Shown here one piece after another: positions 36,330-45,657 of a stretch of DNA of 45,910 nt; position 1 is the stretch's first letter; every line of letters starts with the position of its first letter. The position numbers and the translations under genes are program-made. The stretch comes from Providencia burhodogranariea DSM 19968. Lineage in GTDB: Bacteria; Pseudomonadota; Gammaproteobacteria; Enterobacterales; Enterobacteriaceae. The stretch spans positions 1,231,381 to 1,277,290 of the forward strand of contig NZ_KB233222.1 of assembly GCF_000314855.2 (NCBI RefSeq). The letters are read 5' to 3'. A model generated the notes under the pieces. That model did no database searches, had not been told where the DNA came from, and worked only from the letters and a program-made list of their open reading frames with translations.

Positions 36330-36353
36330 AGCCATTTTTTAATCGTCCCGTTT

Positions 36354-36998
36354 TTAATCCTGCTCGCCTCGTTTTCGCGTAATAGCGTCTTGCAAAGCGT
36401 TTTGAATGATACCCACTGGATGAGCACCAGAAATAATCTCTCCGTCAATATCAAAGTTCGGCACGCCCTGAATATCAGCGACCTGCGCAATCGCTTGACG
36501 CGTTTGTATGACACCAGCATCGCTATTGAGATAGGCTAATGCCTGTGCCCTCTCAAGGCCATTTTCTGCAGCAATCTCGGCAAGAACATGGCTATCACCA
36601 ATGTCTCGGCCATGTTCAAAATAACCGCTAAATAATGCATTGGCTAAATCATCTGCTTTAGCAAACTGACGCGCCCATCCCATCAGGCGATGCGCCTTAA
36701 AGGTATTGGGCGTTTTTAAGATAGCGGCGTGATTGAAATGGATATCGTCGTTCGCAGAGGCCGCAAGGATACGCTGATCCAGCATTTGGCTGTATTCCAG
36801 GCTGCCAAATTTTTTGATGCGATAGCTGGTGCGATCAACCCCTTCCACCGGCATCGTTGGATTAAGCTCATAAGGCTGCCACACCAGAGTGACTTGAACA
36901 TCCTGAGCCAGATTACGAATGGCCTGCTGCAAGCGGCGCTCACCAATAAAACACCAAGGGCAAACAAAATCAGACGTGAGCGTTACGGTAATAGTCAT
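36354..36998 (-). CDS. DsbA-family oxidoreductase (FrnE-like)
   Basis: 214 aa, thioredoxin fold with the helical insertion typical of FrnE/2-hydroxychromene isomerase-type proteins. The active site CPWC is in TSDFVCPWCFIGERRL (residues 8-23), and the cis-Pro loop is GVPNFDI near 178. There is no signal peptide, so it acts in the cytosol. FrnE-like proteins are disulfide isomerases linked to stress. It ends close to the direct repeats. Confidence 0.88.
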   Translation of the reverse strand: MTITVTLTSDFVCPWCFIGERRLQQAIRNLAQDVQVTLVWQPYELNPTMPVEGVDRTSYRIKKFGSLEYSQMLDQRILAASANDDIHFNHAAILKTPNTFKAHRLMGWARQFAKADDLANALFSGYFEHGRDIGDSHVLAEIAAENGLERAQALAYLNSDAGVIQTRQAIAQVADIQGVPNFDIDGEIISGAHPVGIIQNALQDAITRKRGEQD

Positions 36999-37341
36999 GT
37001 TTTATCCCAACTGTGAAATCGTGACGGGTTTATCAGGCTTCCTGTTGTGAAGATCATCAACCCGCAATAACTTGCCAGTCGAGCAAAATAGCGTGCCAGC
37101 AATGTCATGTAAACCATACAACGCATTGGGGGAATGTTAACCGTTGAGCTTTAGCAGTGAGGGGAATAAACGGTGTCGCTTTGCCATTGATTCGCCGATA
37201 GGCCTTATCAAACACTATCGGCATAATGCACTCATGTAGACCCTGCAACTTGAAGTTTATTGGGTATATATAGGTATCATAAAATAATAAGCATGCACAT
37301 TATTTCATTGGGATGAATGTGACTTATTCATGTTCCTGCTG
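36999..37341. other. Intergenic region with dispersed repeat copy 2
   Basis: No ORF of note in 343 bp. Near 37241-37270 the minus strand reads TATACCCAATAAACTTC then AAGTTGCAGGG. This is the same short-repeat type as at 30.14 kb and common in Yersinia and Serratia intergenic DNA. Confidence 0.5.
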
Positions 37342-37824
37342 CTATTCAGGATAACCGTTTTTGTACTGCATCTTTTTAACCACATTGCCATTGTCGTCAA
37401 ATACCTTGATTTCACCATCCGCTAACCCATTTTTATAAAAAATTTCCGTTTTCAGCTTTCCAGCCTGGGTATAGCTTTGCGAGAGCCCTTCCGCTTTACA
37501 CTTCACCAACGGAGTATGAGCTCTTAATTGCCCATTGGGATAATACACATCCATATACTCATCAAAGCATTTATTTTTCACGACGGTTTTAAACAGAAGA
37601 TGTCCATTATCATCATTTTTAACTAATGCGCCTTCTGGCGTTCCTTCTGAGACAGCAATCTCAGGTACAGACACTTTCATCGACTCCCTTTTTAGGTCTG
37701 CAGCTGTCATCCCTTTTGCGTAATCGGGGGTCATTCCAAGACCATCCATCGTATTGGTCACCGTTGAAGATAAGTCAGCACAACCTGACAACAACATAAT
37801 GATAGCGAGACAGATTTTATTCAT
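37342..37824 (-). CDS. Lipoprotein with MORN-like repeats (YwqK-like)
   Basis: 160 aa from ATG 37824 (MNKICLAIIMLLSGCADL). The lipobox LLSGC gives a lipidated Cys near residue 15. The C-terminal half has MORN-type repeats (YYPNGQLRAHTPLVKCKAEG, YTQAGKLKTEIFYKNGLADG, FDDNGNVVKKMQYKNGYPE). The repeats resemble YwqK-like antitoxin-family proteins, though no partner toxin is seen nearby. Likely outer-membrane or periplasmic. Confidence 0.75.
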   Translation of the reverse strand: MNKICLAIIMLLSGCADLSSTVTNTMDGLGMTPDYAKGMTAADLKRESMKVSVPEIAVSEGTPEGALVKNDDNGHLLFKTVVKNKCFDEYMDVYYPNGQLRAHTPLVKCKAEGLSQSYTQAGKLKTEIFYKNGLADGEIKVFDDNGNVVKKMQYKNGYPE

Positions 37825-38054
37825 GTTAGTCCAAGTCAATTTAATCCGGCACATAAAAGCCCTGAATTAACAACAACATTAATATGGTTTTTATTCAGTG
37901 CCATGTGTTTTTAAACAGAACGCTGAAAGCATCAGCACAACAACGTTTACAACTTTAGAAGTATTATTTACATCTTGCAAAAAATACAAATGAAATCTAA
38001 ACGTTTTGATGATTTTCAGAATTGACTTAGATTATTGATTCATAACCCTTTACA

Positions 38055-38474
38055 TTATGGGTGGATCCTTGGCAAGTTGAGTTTAAACCTAATGGCAAGC
38101 AGACGAATTAAGGTACAGGTGCCGATGGCAAACCATAAACTATAGTTCTTATTGATATATCCGACCTCGCCCGCCAGTTGAATAACCGCGCCTGCAAGTG
38201 CCGCTGATGCATATATTTCTTTAGTAAAAATAGCGGGTACTCTTCGTAAGAAGATATCCCGTAATGCCCCGCCACCTACGGCGCTGATACAACCAAGAAA
38301 TATGGCCAATTCGGTATTGCCATACAAACTGTAAGATTTATGCACCCCAAAAGCAGCAAAAAAGCCCAAACCTACTGCATCAAAGAATAAGGCGGGCTCA
38401 GTTAATATACGCAATATTTTACGAGAGGAAGCTGTTAATATCACAGCAATGGTCACTAATACCAAATACTCCAT
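38055..38474 (-). pseudogene. TRIC/UPF0126 (YicG-like) channel, 5' truncated
   Basis: 139 aa matching only the second part of the UPF0126 family (usually about 205 aa). PALFFDAVGLGFFAAFGVHKS, the SAVGGGALRDIFLRRVPAIFTKEIYA signature and RLLAIRFKLNLP are present. The first helix pair and the first GGG-x-x-RD repeat are absent. An in-frame extension to about 38530 adds only about 20 unrelated residues. It is either a remnant or a short version; truncation is more likely. Confidence 0.65.
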
Positions 38475-38906
38475 GCTGATAAGCCCTGCGGGGGGGAATG
38501 CACCAAGGCATAAGTCTCTTTAACAACATCACACCCGCCACTTTTCGCACAGTGGCGGGTACTGCCCCTTAAAAGTGACAATGTCACGTAAAAATCAAAA
38601 AATAAAGTACACATTACTCTCGATTAAAGACTTTCTGCCTCAGGAAAGCATCGCAACTGCCTGCGAATCAACTATGCTCAGCCATTCAGCGAGACTTACC
38701 GGCAGTCCGTGTAATAAGCTTGGGCAAGCCATGATGAAAATGATGGCAGAGCGATTATTTCCTCATCCTATATTTCCCCACTCTATTGGAGCGAAAACAG
38801 ACGTGCAGATTGAACCCTTACCACCGTTAAATACCTTGGTGGCTTTTATTGGAACAATAAACCCTAGCATTATAATGACCATGTTAATTTGATGCATTGC
38901 GCTTTT
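38475..38906. other. Intergenic region with hairpin and doubtful ORF
   Basis: A 10-bp hairpin ACCCGCCACT/AGTGGCGGGT lies at 38533-38560 with no T tract. A plus-strand ORF of 105 codons (38575-38892) has no recognisable domain and no ribosome site, and the minus strand is broken by stops. It may hold the remains of a lost gene. Confidence 0.4.
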
Positions 38907-39661
38907 TTATCCAAGAACAAAGACATCCCCGGTTGCCGGAGCTATAACTTCAGGTAACCATAAGCGCCCCCATGCGCCAGTACAATGGCATCCCATTACT
39001 TTTTCTGGCTTTTGTTGCTTCATAAATGTCCTTACTTGCCAAAGTGCGTAAGGTGAAGCACAGCGAAGATGAAAACCGCCGATCAGCGCATGAATTTTAT
39101 TTATTCCGGTAATATTTTGACAATGCCGAACAATATTAATGATTCCACGGTGCCCACATCCAGTAACAATCACCAATCCGCAGCCATCACTTCCCCGCTA
39201 ATAATTCCGTATGCCCGAGGTGTGGCAACAGCAATCTCTCCAGACCACATAAAGCGGTCACTAATATTCAATGGCGCACGGCTGTATTCCATATTATATC
39301 GCGAGTAATCAATATCCAGGGAGAGCTTCTTTATTTTGGCTGTATAACCGGGAAGACTCATTGTCGAGTAACGTTCATTAGCAATTTGCGGATGACAAAT
39401 TATGCGGCTATTATCCGGCAACCAAGGCACCCCACCACAGTGGTCATAATGTCCATGTGAAAGTACGGTCGCGGTTAATTGAGACAGGTCGACACCCATA
39501 AGCACGGCATTATGCAGAAAACTGCCATCAGGGCCGGTGTCAAATAAGACCGTCGTCGTATCATCCTGAAGTAGCAGACTCAGCCCGGCCTTAGCTAACA
39601 AGGATTTGTCTGCTCCAACTGCGCGACGATTTTCCAGTAATACCTTAATCTTTAATGTCAT
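38907..39661 (-). pseudogene. MBL-fold metallo-hydrolase split by a frameshift
   Basis: The first part (39661 to 39170) carries the zinc motif VLSHGHYDHCGGVPWLP (near 67-83) and LFDTGPDGSFLHN. The second part reads in another frame from about 39176: LVIVTGCGHRGIINIVRHCQ then ALIGGFHLRCAS, ending 38907. Joined, they make one roughly 250-aa hydrolase of the type annotated as 7,8-dihydropterin-6-methyl-aminobenzene-phosphate synthase. The break lies in the DGLVIVTGCGH strand, a one- or two-base shift. Confidence 0.8.
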
Positions 39662-39705
39662 GATTTTCCCTCATCCAAAAGTCATCCATAAAAAAGCTAA
39701 AACCT

Positions 39706-40647
39706 TCAGCCAATATCCGCCCCGATAATCTCCAGACAAAAATCGATAAACACGCGCACTTTGGCCGGTGTAAAACGTCTTGAGGGATAAAAGGCATATA
39801 ATGGGTAAATCTCTCCCGGCCAGTCGGGGAATAAATCGATTAATTCACCGCTGGCTAATTGCTGTTCATTACCTAGCTCAAACATTTGCGCAATACCTAC
39901 ACCAGCCAGGCAGGTGATGTGCAACACACCTGCATCGTTGATCAGCAATCCGCCGTCGGTGTGTATTTTCAGCACTTGTTGGCCTTTTGCTCCCAGCCCT
40001 TGATCATGACGTCCGCGATGAAATTCCCAGTCAAAGGCACGCGCCGTTTGTGGGTCACGAAACTGAATACAATTGTGCTGACTAAGCGCTTCCGGCGCGG
40101 CGGGCCTGCCGTGTTGGCGTAGATAATCAGGGGACGCGACGGTGACCACCCGGGTTTCTAATAAACGGCGTGCGACCAATGAGGAAGGCTGAGGAATACC
40201 AAAGCGTACGGCGATATCCATGCCATCGCTGACTAAACCTCCCCACTGCTCACGGGTGATCAACTCTAGTTTGATTTGAGGATAACGGGCAAAAAATTCG
40301 GGTAAACGCGGTGCCAGGATCAAGCGCGAAAAATAGCTGTCGATATTAACCCGCAAACGCCCACGTACCTGATGCGGAGAGTCAGACAGCGCATCGGCAG
40401 CATCCTCCATTGACGTCAACATCGGCATCACCTGCGCGTAAAATTGCTGCCCTTCCTCGGTCAATTTCACCGAACGCGTAGTGCGCTGTAATAGCAACAC
40501 GCCAAGACGATTTTCTAAGCGTGATATCGCCCGACTCACGCCCGACGGCGTGATGGATAGCGTTTCTGCCGCACGGGCAAAGTTACCGCTTTCCACTACC
40601 GCCACCAATACGCCAATCCCCGATAACATACGTCCGTCGATTGCCAT
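39706..40647 (-). CDS. LysR-family regulator
   Basis: 313 aa from ATG 40647. HTH region LSGIGVLVAVVESGNFARAAETLSITPSGVSRAISRLENRLGVLLLQRTTRSVKLTEEG is typical; the effector domain resembles CrgA/YafC-type members. It is divergent from the NmrA-type gene with about 110 bp between starts, so it probably controls that gene. The C-terminal YPSRRFTPAKVRVFIDFCLE is normal. Confidence 0.9.
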   Translation of the reverse strand: MAIDGRMLSGIGVLVAVVESGNFARAAETLSITPSGVSRAISRLENRLGVLLLQRTTRSVKLTEEGQQFYAQVMPMLTSMEDAADALSDSPHQVRGRLRVNIDSYFSRLILAPRLPEFFARYPQIKLELITREQWGGLVSDGMDIAVRFGIPQPSSLVARRLLETRVVTVASPDYLRQHGRPAAPEALSQHNCIQFRDPQTARAFDWEFHRGRHDQGLGAKGQQVLKIHTDGGLLINDAGVLHITCLAGVGIAQMFELGNEQQLASGELIDLFPDWPGEIYPLYAFYPSRRFTPAKVRVFIDFCLEIIGADIG

Positions 40648-40759
40648 CACGTCACCATTGATGATTAATTGTCACTTAAGATATGAGTCAATGTCGTTTC
40701 AGTCAACGCTGCAAAATCATTACTCTCCTCGCACAATGTTTATCAATGAGGAAATGACA

Positions 40760-41620
40760 ATGTATGCAATCACAGGTATTAGCGGCAAAGTTGGCGGCGC
40801 AACGGCAAAAACACTGTTGGCTGCTGGACATAAAATTCGTGCCGTACTGCGCGATAAACAAAAAGCGCAAACATGGCGTGAACGCGGTTGCGACGTAGCC
40901 CTGGCTGAACTGCACGATGTTTCGGCGTTAACAACAGCCTTTACCGGCGTCGATGGTGTCTTTATTTTAATGCCGTCGAATTTCGACCCAACGCCGGGCT
41001 TTCCTGAAACACACCAACTGATCGCTAATATCATTGCGGCCATTAGCGCCGCTAACCCGCCGAAAGTGGTGCTGTTATCGACCATCGGCGCACAGGCGCT
41101 CGAGCCTAACTTGCTCAACCAACTCGGGGCTGCTGAGCAGGCGTTTGCCACGCTCTCTATGCCCGTCACCGTTTTACGTGCCGCTTGGTTTATGGAAAAC
41201 GCGGTGTGGGATGTTGCGGCAGCGCGAGAGGAGTCGGTTTATCGCAGTTTCTTGCAACCGCTCAGTCAAACGTTCCCCATGATCGCCACGCAAGATATCG
41301 GCAGTCTGGCGGCGTTTTTATTGACCGAAGCATCAAGCGGTTACCGCGTTGTCGAGCTGGAAGGCCCGCAGCGTTATACGCCACGCGAGGTAGCAAACGC
41401 GTTTGCGCTGGCACTACAACAAAACGTTGCCACGCAGGTGGTACCACGCGATAGCTGGCACGATCTATTTACCAGTCAAGGCATGAAAAATCCGCTGCCG
41501 CGTATGCAGATGCTTGATGGCTTTAATCAAGGCTGGATTGAGTTTGAGACAGATACCGTGATGTATGGCACAACCCGTTTAGAACAAGTGATTGCGCAAT
41601 TGGTTGAGCCACAACGCTAG
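40760..41620 (+). CDS. NmrA-family NAD(P)-binding protein
   Basis: 286 aa from ATG 40760, 9 bp after GAGG; longer in-frame readings start inside the LysR gene. The Rossmann motif ITGISGKVGGATAKTLLAAGH begins the protein (residues 4-24). The segment VVLLSTIGAQA and the TVLRAAWFMENA motif fit QOR2/NmrA-like atypical SDRs. The C-terminal domain holds EGPQRYTPREVANAFALAL. Role (redox sensor or quinone reductase) is unknown. Probably regulated by the divergent LysR protein. Confidence 0.87.
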   Translation: MYAITGISGKVGGATAKTLLAAGHKIRAVLRDKQKAQTWRERGCDVALAELHDVSALTTAFTGVDGVFILMPSNFDPTPGFPETHQLIANIIAAISAANPPKVVLLSTIGAQALEPNLLNQLGAAEQAFATLSMPVTVLRAAWFMENAVWDVAAAREESVYRSFLQPLSQTFPMIATQDIGSLAAFLLTEASSGYRVVELEGPQRYTPREVANAFALALQQNVATQVVPRDSWHDLFTSQGMKNPLPRMQMLDGFNQGWIEFETDTVMYGTTRLEQVIAQLVEPQR

Positions 41621-42555
41621 ACCACATTTCCATGATGGTTGAGTATGGATGCCCGACGATGCTGCCCCGGAGTCTGTCCTATCACGCGCTTGAAAGCTTT
41701 ACTAAAGGCGCTTTCTGACTCGTAACCCAGTGAGGTGGCGATAAGATAAACCGAGTCGCTGCTACTTGTGAGTTTTTCGCAGGCTAACAACATTCGCCAG
41801 CGCGTCAGATATTCAATAGGCGTGGTAGCAATCACGTCTTTAAAGCGCTGTGCGAAGGTCGAACGCGACATCCCTGCTCGTCTTGCCAACTGTTGTAACG
41901 TCCAGGGATAACCAGGTTCATCATGTATGCCACTAATCGCCGCACACAGGGGTTTATCCACGAGAGCAAACAACCAACCGCTATCTTTTTTACTCCTGTC
42001 AGACAAATGCAGCCGCAATGCCTGAACCAACATCATGTAAGCTAGCTGCTGGGTAATCAACGCCCCACCGGGCTGCGGGTAACGAATTTCGGCGACCATG
42101 CGTTCAATTGACCAACGCATTGCCGCTTTGTCTGCCTCTTTTTTGATATGAACAATCACAGGCAACGATCCAAGCAGCATATCGGCATGACGTCCGGTGA
42201 GGACAAAATGTCCACCAGCCAACATGCAATTATCTCCCCCGTCATCTTCAACGTTAGCCTCATCGCCTCGACGCAACGCATCGCGCACAACTGTAAAATC
42301 AACAGGTTTTGCCAACGGGTCAGTGGCCAGGCAAAAAGCGGGCCCAGGCGGCAACAAATAACAGTCGCCAGCGGTTAGCAGCACCGGTTCGGCAATGCCC
42401 TCAACAGATAACCAACACTGACCGGACACCACGGCATAACATTTGATACCGATATGCGGCGGCCACTGAATTGCCATGTTAGCGCGTATCGTCACGCCAC
42501 CAGAAACATAGCTTTGTGGTTTTAGCAGAGATAACAATTCTGAAAGAGGATCCAT
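41617..42555 (-). CDS. AraC-family regulator with cupin-like sensor
   Basis: 312 aa. The N-terminal half is a cupin-type domain (VSGQCWLSVEGIAEPVLLTAGDCYLLPPGPAFCLA). The C-terminal half has two AraC helix-turn-helix motifs (TLQQLARRAGMSRSTFAQRFKDVIATTPIEYLTRWRM and SVYLIATSLGYESESAFSKAFKRVIGQTPGQHR). It is divergent from the SDR gene. It overlaps the end of the NmrA gene by 4 bp in the opposite sense. Likely controls the SDR-MFS pair; this pairing is common. Confidence 0.9.
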   Translation of the reverse strand: MDPLSELLSLLKPQSYVSGGVTIRANMAIQWPPHIGIKCYAVVSGQCWLSVEGIAEPVLLTAGDCYLLPPGPAFCLATDPLAKPVDFTVVRDALRRGDEANVEDDGGDNCMLAGGHFVLTGRHADMLLGSLPVIVHIKKEADKAAMRWSIERMVAEIRYPQPGGALITQQLAYMMLVQALRLHLSDRSKKDSGWLFALVDKPLCAAISGIHDEPGYPWTLQQLARRAGMSRSTFAQRFKDVIATTPIEYLTRWRMLLACEKLTSSSDSVYLIATSLGYESESAFSKAFKRVIGQTPGQHRRASILNHHGNVV

Positions 42556-42678
42556 ATAACTCCGGACGATCAGACAAAAAATAGCGACGATATCGCATTG
42601 TTCGTATCAGCAACAAAATCTACTGTAATTGTCACCGCGATGCAAAGGCGGTTCTCAACCACTATAAGGATCATTACC

Positions 42679-43365
42679 ATGCGTGTTTTCGTTACCGGCG
42701 CGACAGGCTTTCTGGGTTCGGCCATTGTCGGGCAACTGATCAATGCGGGACATCAGGTTCTCGGGCTAACGCGATCAGAGGCTGGCGTGCAATCCCTGCT
42801 TAGCATGGGGGCTCAAGCACATATTGGCGATATTGAAAATCTCGATAGCCTGCAACATGGCGCGAGTCTGGCAGATGCCGTGATTCACACTGCGTTTAAT
42901 CACGATTTTTCGACCTTTGTCGCCAACTGCGAAACCGACCGACAAGCTATTGAAGCCATGGGTTCAGCATTGCTTGACTCGGATCGCCCGTTGATTATCA
43001 CCTCCATTGCTGGCTTAGGCGCGATGACGAAGGGCCAACTAGCAAGCGAGGAATATTTCAATGCTGATTCCCCTAATCCACGTAAAGCCTCTGAGTTAGC
43101 AGGCATCGCGTTGGCACAACGCGGTGTTAATGTGTCTGTTGTGCGGTTGCCACAAGTTCATGACTGCGTTAAACAGGGACTCATTAGCCCGCTGATTGAA
43201 TTAGCCCGGGAAAAAGGGGTATCTGCTTATCTTAATGACGGTGAAAATCGCTGGGCCGCTGTTCACATTAATGATGCGGCACGGCTTTATGTTTTAGCGT
43301 TGGAAATTTTCCCGCATGGTTTCTATGCGGGAAACCTTGTGTATTTACGCGCCAACCTGGCGTAA
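42679..43365 (+). CDS. NAD-dependent epimerase/SDR protein, C-terminally shortened
   Basis: 228 aa from ATG 42679 with AAGGA 8 bp upstream. The Rossmann motif VTGATGFLGSAIVGQLINAGH is at residues 5-25 and SVVRLPQVHD at the middle. Family members usually run to about 285-295 aa; here the protein ends about 20 residues after the NDAARLYVLALE strand (FPHGFYAGNLVYLRANLA). The substrate-domain end is missing, so activity is doubtful. It is followed after a few bases by the MFS gene in the same orientation. Confidence 0.75.
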   Translation: MRVFVTGATGFLGSAIVGQLINAGHQVLGLTRSEAGVQSLLSMGAQAHIGDIENLDSLQHGASLADAVIHTAFNHDFSTFVANCETDRQAIEAMGSALLDSDRPLIITSIAGLGAMTKGQLASEEYFNADSPNPRKASELAGIALAQRGVNVSVVRLPQVHDCVKQGLISPLIELAREKGVSAYLNDGENRWAAVHINDAARLYVLALEIFPHGFYAGNLVYLRANLA

Positions 43366-43371
43366 TGAGTG

Positions 43372-44550
43372 ATGTTTATGTCATCTGATAACACTATCAA
43401 TACCACTGCTGAGAACAGCCGTTCTCTTCTGCCTCTTTCGTTTTCACTTTTTCTGGCATATCTGTGCGTCGGTTTACCCTTGCCCGTGATCCCACTGTAC
43501 GTTCATAAAGTCCTTGGTTTGAGCAATACCATGGTTGGCATCGTCGTCGGAATACAATTCCTGGCGACGGTATTAACCCGTGCCTATGCCGGTAAACTTG
43601 CCGATAGCCGCGGCGGTAAACGCTCTAATCTGCAAGGTATCGTTGCCTGTGCACTGGCTGGCTTGACCTACATTCTGGCGGCCTTGTTACCTGCCGATGT
43701 GATGGTTAAATTCTCAATTCTGATTGTTGGTCGTCTCATTCTGGGATTCGGCGAAAGCCAGCTAATAACCGGTCATTTGACCTGGGGATTAGGTTTGGTG
43801 GGCAAACAGCGTTCAGGCAAGGTGATGTCGTGGACCGGCATGGCTATCTATGGTGCATTGGCCGCAGGCGCCCCTTTAGGTCTTTATATTAACCAACATT
43901 GGGGAATTTTGGCCTTAGGCGCCGCAGTGATTATTCTGCCATTGATTGGATTGCTGATTAACGCCCGTATCGCAGGTGTGGCACCGCTTAATGGCCATCC
44001 TGTTTCCATCTGGACCATGTTAGTACGCGTCTCGCCATTAGGTTTTGCTCTGTTCTTGCAAGGGATCGGATTTGCCGTTATTGGTACCTTTGTTTCCTTG
44101 CTGTTCAACGCCAAAGGCTGGCCACATGCCGGATTAACATTGACTTGCTTTGGCGGTGCGTTCGTTCTGGTGCGGGTGTTCTTCGGTCATATGCCTGATC
44201 GGTTTGGTGGATTACCGGTCGCACTGGGCTCCTTTATAATTGAAACACTTGGCCTGTTGCTGCTGTTTAGTGCCCATTCCTCGCATATCGCGCTGTTGGG
44301 TGCAGCACTCACTGGTTGCGGCTGTTCGCTGATCTTCCCGGCGTTAGGTGTCGAAGTGGTGAAAAGAGTCGAGCCACAAGTTCGTGGTACCGCGATGGGT
44401 GCCTACGCCGCATTTCAGGATATTTCCTATGTCGTAACCGGCCCTATAGCAGGTGTTTTAGCCACTCAGCTAGGTTATTCAGCGGTATTTGCCGTCGCCG
44501 CTGCTTGCTGTGTGGTCGGTATGGGATTACTGCTTAGACTCAAACGCTAA
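43372..44550 (+). CDS. MFS transporter, arabinose-efflux type (YhhS/YfcJ-like)
   Basis: 392 aa, twelve helices. The start [45 protein letters not shown] matches the YhhS/YfcJ family, as do [33 protein letters not shown] and [17 protein letters not shown] 43369, ATG 43372 and ATG 43378 are all possible starts. Substrate unknown. It lies 6 bp after the SDR gene and is closed by a strong terminator. Confidence 0.88.
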   Translation: MFMSSDNTINTTAENSRSLLPLSFSLFLAYLCVGLPLPVIPLYVHKVLGLSNTMVGIVVGIQFLATVLTRAYAGKLADSRGGKRSNLQGIVACALAGLTYILAALLPADVMVKFSILIVGRLILGFGESQLITGHLTWGLGLVGKQRSGKVMSWTGMAIYGALAAGAPLGLYINQHWGILALGAAVIILPLIGLLINARIAGVAPLNGHPVSIWTMLVRVSPLGFALFLQGIGFAVIGTFVSLLFNAKGWPHAGLTLTCFGGAFVLVRVFFGHMPDRFGGLPVALGSFIIETLGLLLLFSAHSSHIALLGAALTGCGCSLIFPALGVEVVKRVEPQVRGTAMGAYAAFQDISYVVTGPIAGVLATQLGYSAVFAVAAACCVVGMGLLLRLKR

Positions 44551-44559
44551 TTCGTGTTC

Positions 44560-44599
44560 AACAAAAGAGGGATAGGTGTAAGCCCATCCCTCTTTTGTT
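44560..44599. terminator. Strong bidirectional terminator
   Basis: AACAAAAGAGGGAT pairs perfectly (14 bp) with ATCCCTCTTTTGTT. It lies between the convergent MFS and LacI genes. Confidence 0.85.
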
Positions 44600-44640
44600 A
44601 TTTCATCGAACTCATTATTGGTTCCAGGCAATCCCCATAC

Positions 44641-45657
44641 TTACATCGATTGCCTGACCAATAATGGACAATGCAGCGTTTGAATACCGGTTGACTCTCG
44701 TCCTTCGATCAAATGCAGCACCGCCTCTCTGCCTATCTCATGATGCGGTAACTGTACCGTTGTCAGCGGCGGTAAGAACAAATCACCAATACCGACCAGA
44801 TTGTCGTATCCCAACACCGCCACCTGTTGCGGAATCGTAATACCTTTAGTCAACAAGACTTGATAAGCCAAAAAAGCGATGCGGTCATTGCCGCAAATCA
44901 ATAAATCAAAATCAGGGATATTGTGTGGGCAGTGTTGTTCGATAAATGGCACCACGTCGGGATAATGTCCCTCGCCATCTGCCATATGAAATTGCCGTAA
45001 ATCTTGCGGCGGCAATCCGGCCTCTCGCCAGGCCAACTCCGCCCCGCCTCGCCGACACTGGCTGGCGATAGCCGTTTCGGGCAGATAAAAGCACAGTGGT
45101 CGACGATAGCCCATTTCAATGGCTTTGCGTACTGCTTGATATTGGCCATCAAAATCATTGGGGACATACGCCGGAAAATTGTTCTCTTTCGTCGTGCAGT
45201 TAGCCAACACCAGATTTTGATCTTTCAGACGCTCGGGAACAGTGACCTGCCGCAAGCCCATCGCGGTATAAATAATTCCATCTGGGCGCTGAGCTAACAG
45301 GTGATTTATGGTGCGTTCATCATCTTGGTGTGAGGTGAGATTGACAAAAAAAGCCGCCCAGCCAAATTCACGGGCGGTATCTTCGATAGCAAGCAAGATA
45401 TCAACAGAAAAAGGCGTAGTCGCCGTATCAAGCGACAAGACCCCAAGTGTAGAGACTTTTTTGCCATTATTATTACGTATCTTCCTGGCAGAGAAGTCTG
45501 GCACATAGTTAAGACTTGCTATTGCTTGCTGGACTCGCTGCAACGTCTCTGGCTTCAATTGCTCGGGGTAATTGATCGCCCGTGATACGGTCATCAACGA
45601 TACACCGGCGCGTTGAGCGACGTCTTTAAGAGAAACCATATCTTTAGGCGGACTCAT
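44641..45657 (-). CDS. LacI-family transcriptional regulator
   Basis: 338 aa. N-terminal HTH VSLKDVAQRAGVSLMTVSRAINYPEQLKPETLQRVQQAIASLNYVPDFSARKIR (residues 8-62) with hinge helix, then a sugar-binding-like effector domain (TLGVLSLDTATTPFSVDILLAIEDTAREFGW; LICGNDRIAFLAYQVLLTKGITIPQQVAVLGYDN). The likely target operon is to the right, beyond the window edge, since the gene is divergent from it. Confidence 0.92.
   Translation of the reverse strand: MSPPKDMVSLKDVAQRAGVSLMTVSRAINYPEQLKPETLQRVQQAIASLNYVPDFSARKIRNNNGKKVSTLGVLSLDTATTPFSVDILLAIEDTAREFGWAAFFVNLTSHQDDERTINHLLAQRPDGIIYTAMGLRQVTVPERLKDQNLVLANCTTKENNFPAYVPNDFDGQYQAVRKAIEMGYRRPLCFYLPETAIASQCRRGGAELAWREAGLPPQDLRQFHMADGEGHYPDVVPFIEQHCPHNIPDFDLLICGNDRIAFLAYQVLLTKGITIPQQVAVLGYDNLVGIGDLFLPPLTTVQLPHHEIGREAVLHLIEGRESTGIQTLHCPLLVRQSM

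Noticed and set aside
37210..37240. A second dif-like word (GGCATAATGCACTCATG)
   Set aside because: Only the XerC half and spacer partly match; the XerD arm is not present.
38575..38892. 105-codon plus-strand ORF
   Set aside because: No domain, no ribosome site and no family resemblance; kept only as a doubtful ORF in the intergenic entry.
40481..40759. N-terminal extension of the NmrA-type ORF
   Set aside because: It overlaps the divergent LysR gene and lacks family similarity; ATG 40760 has the ribosome site.
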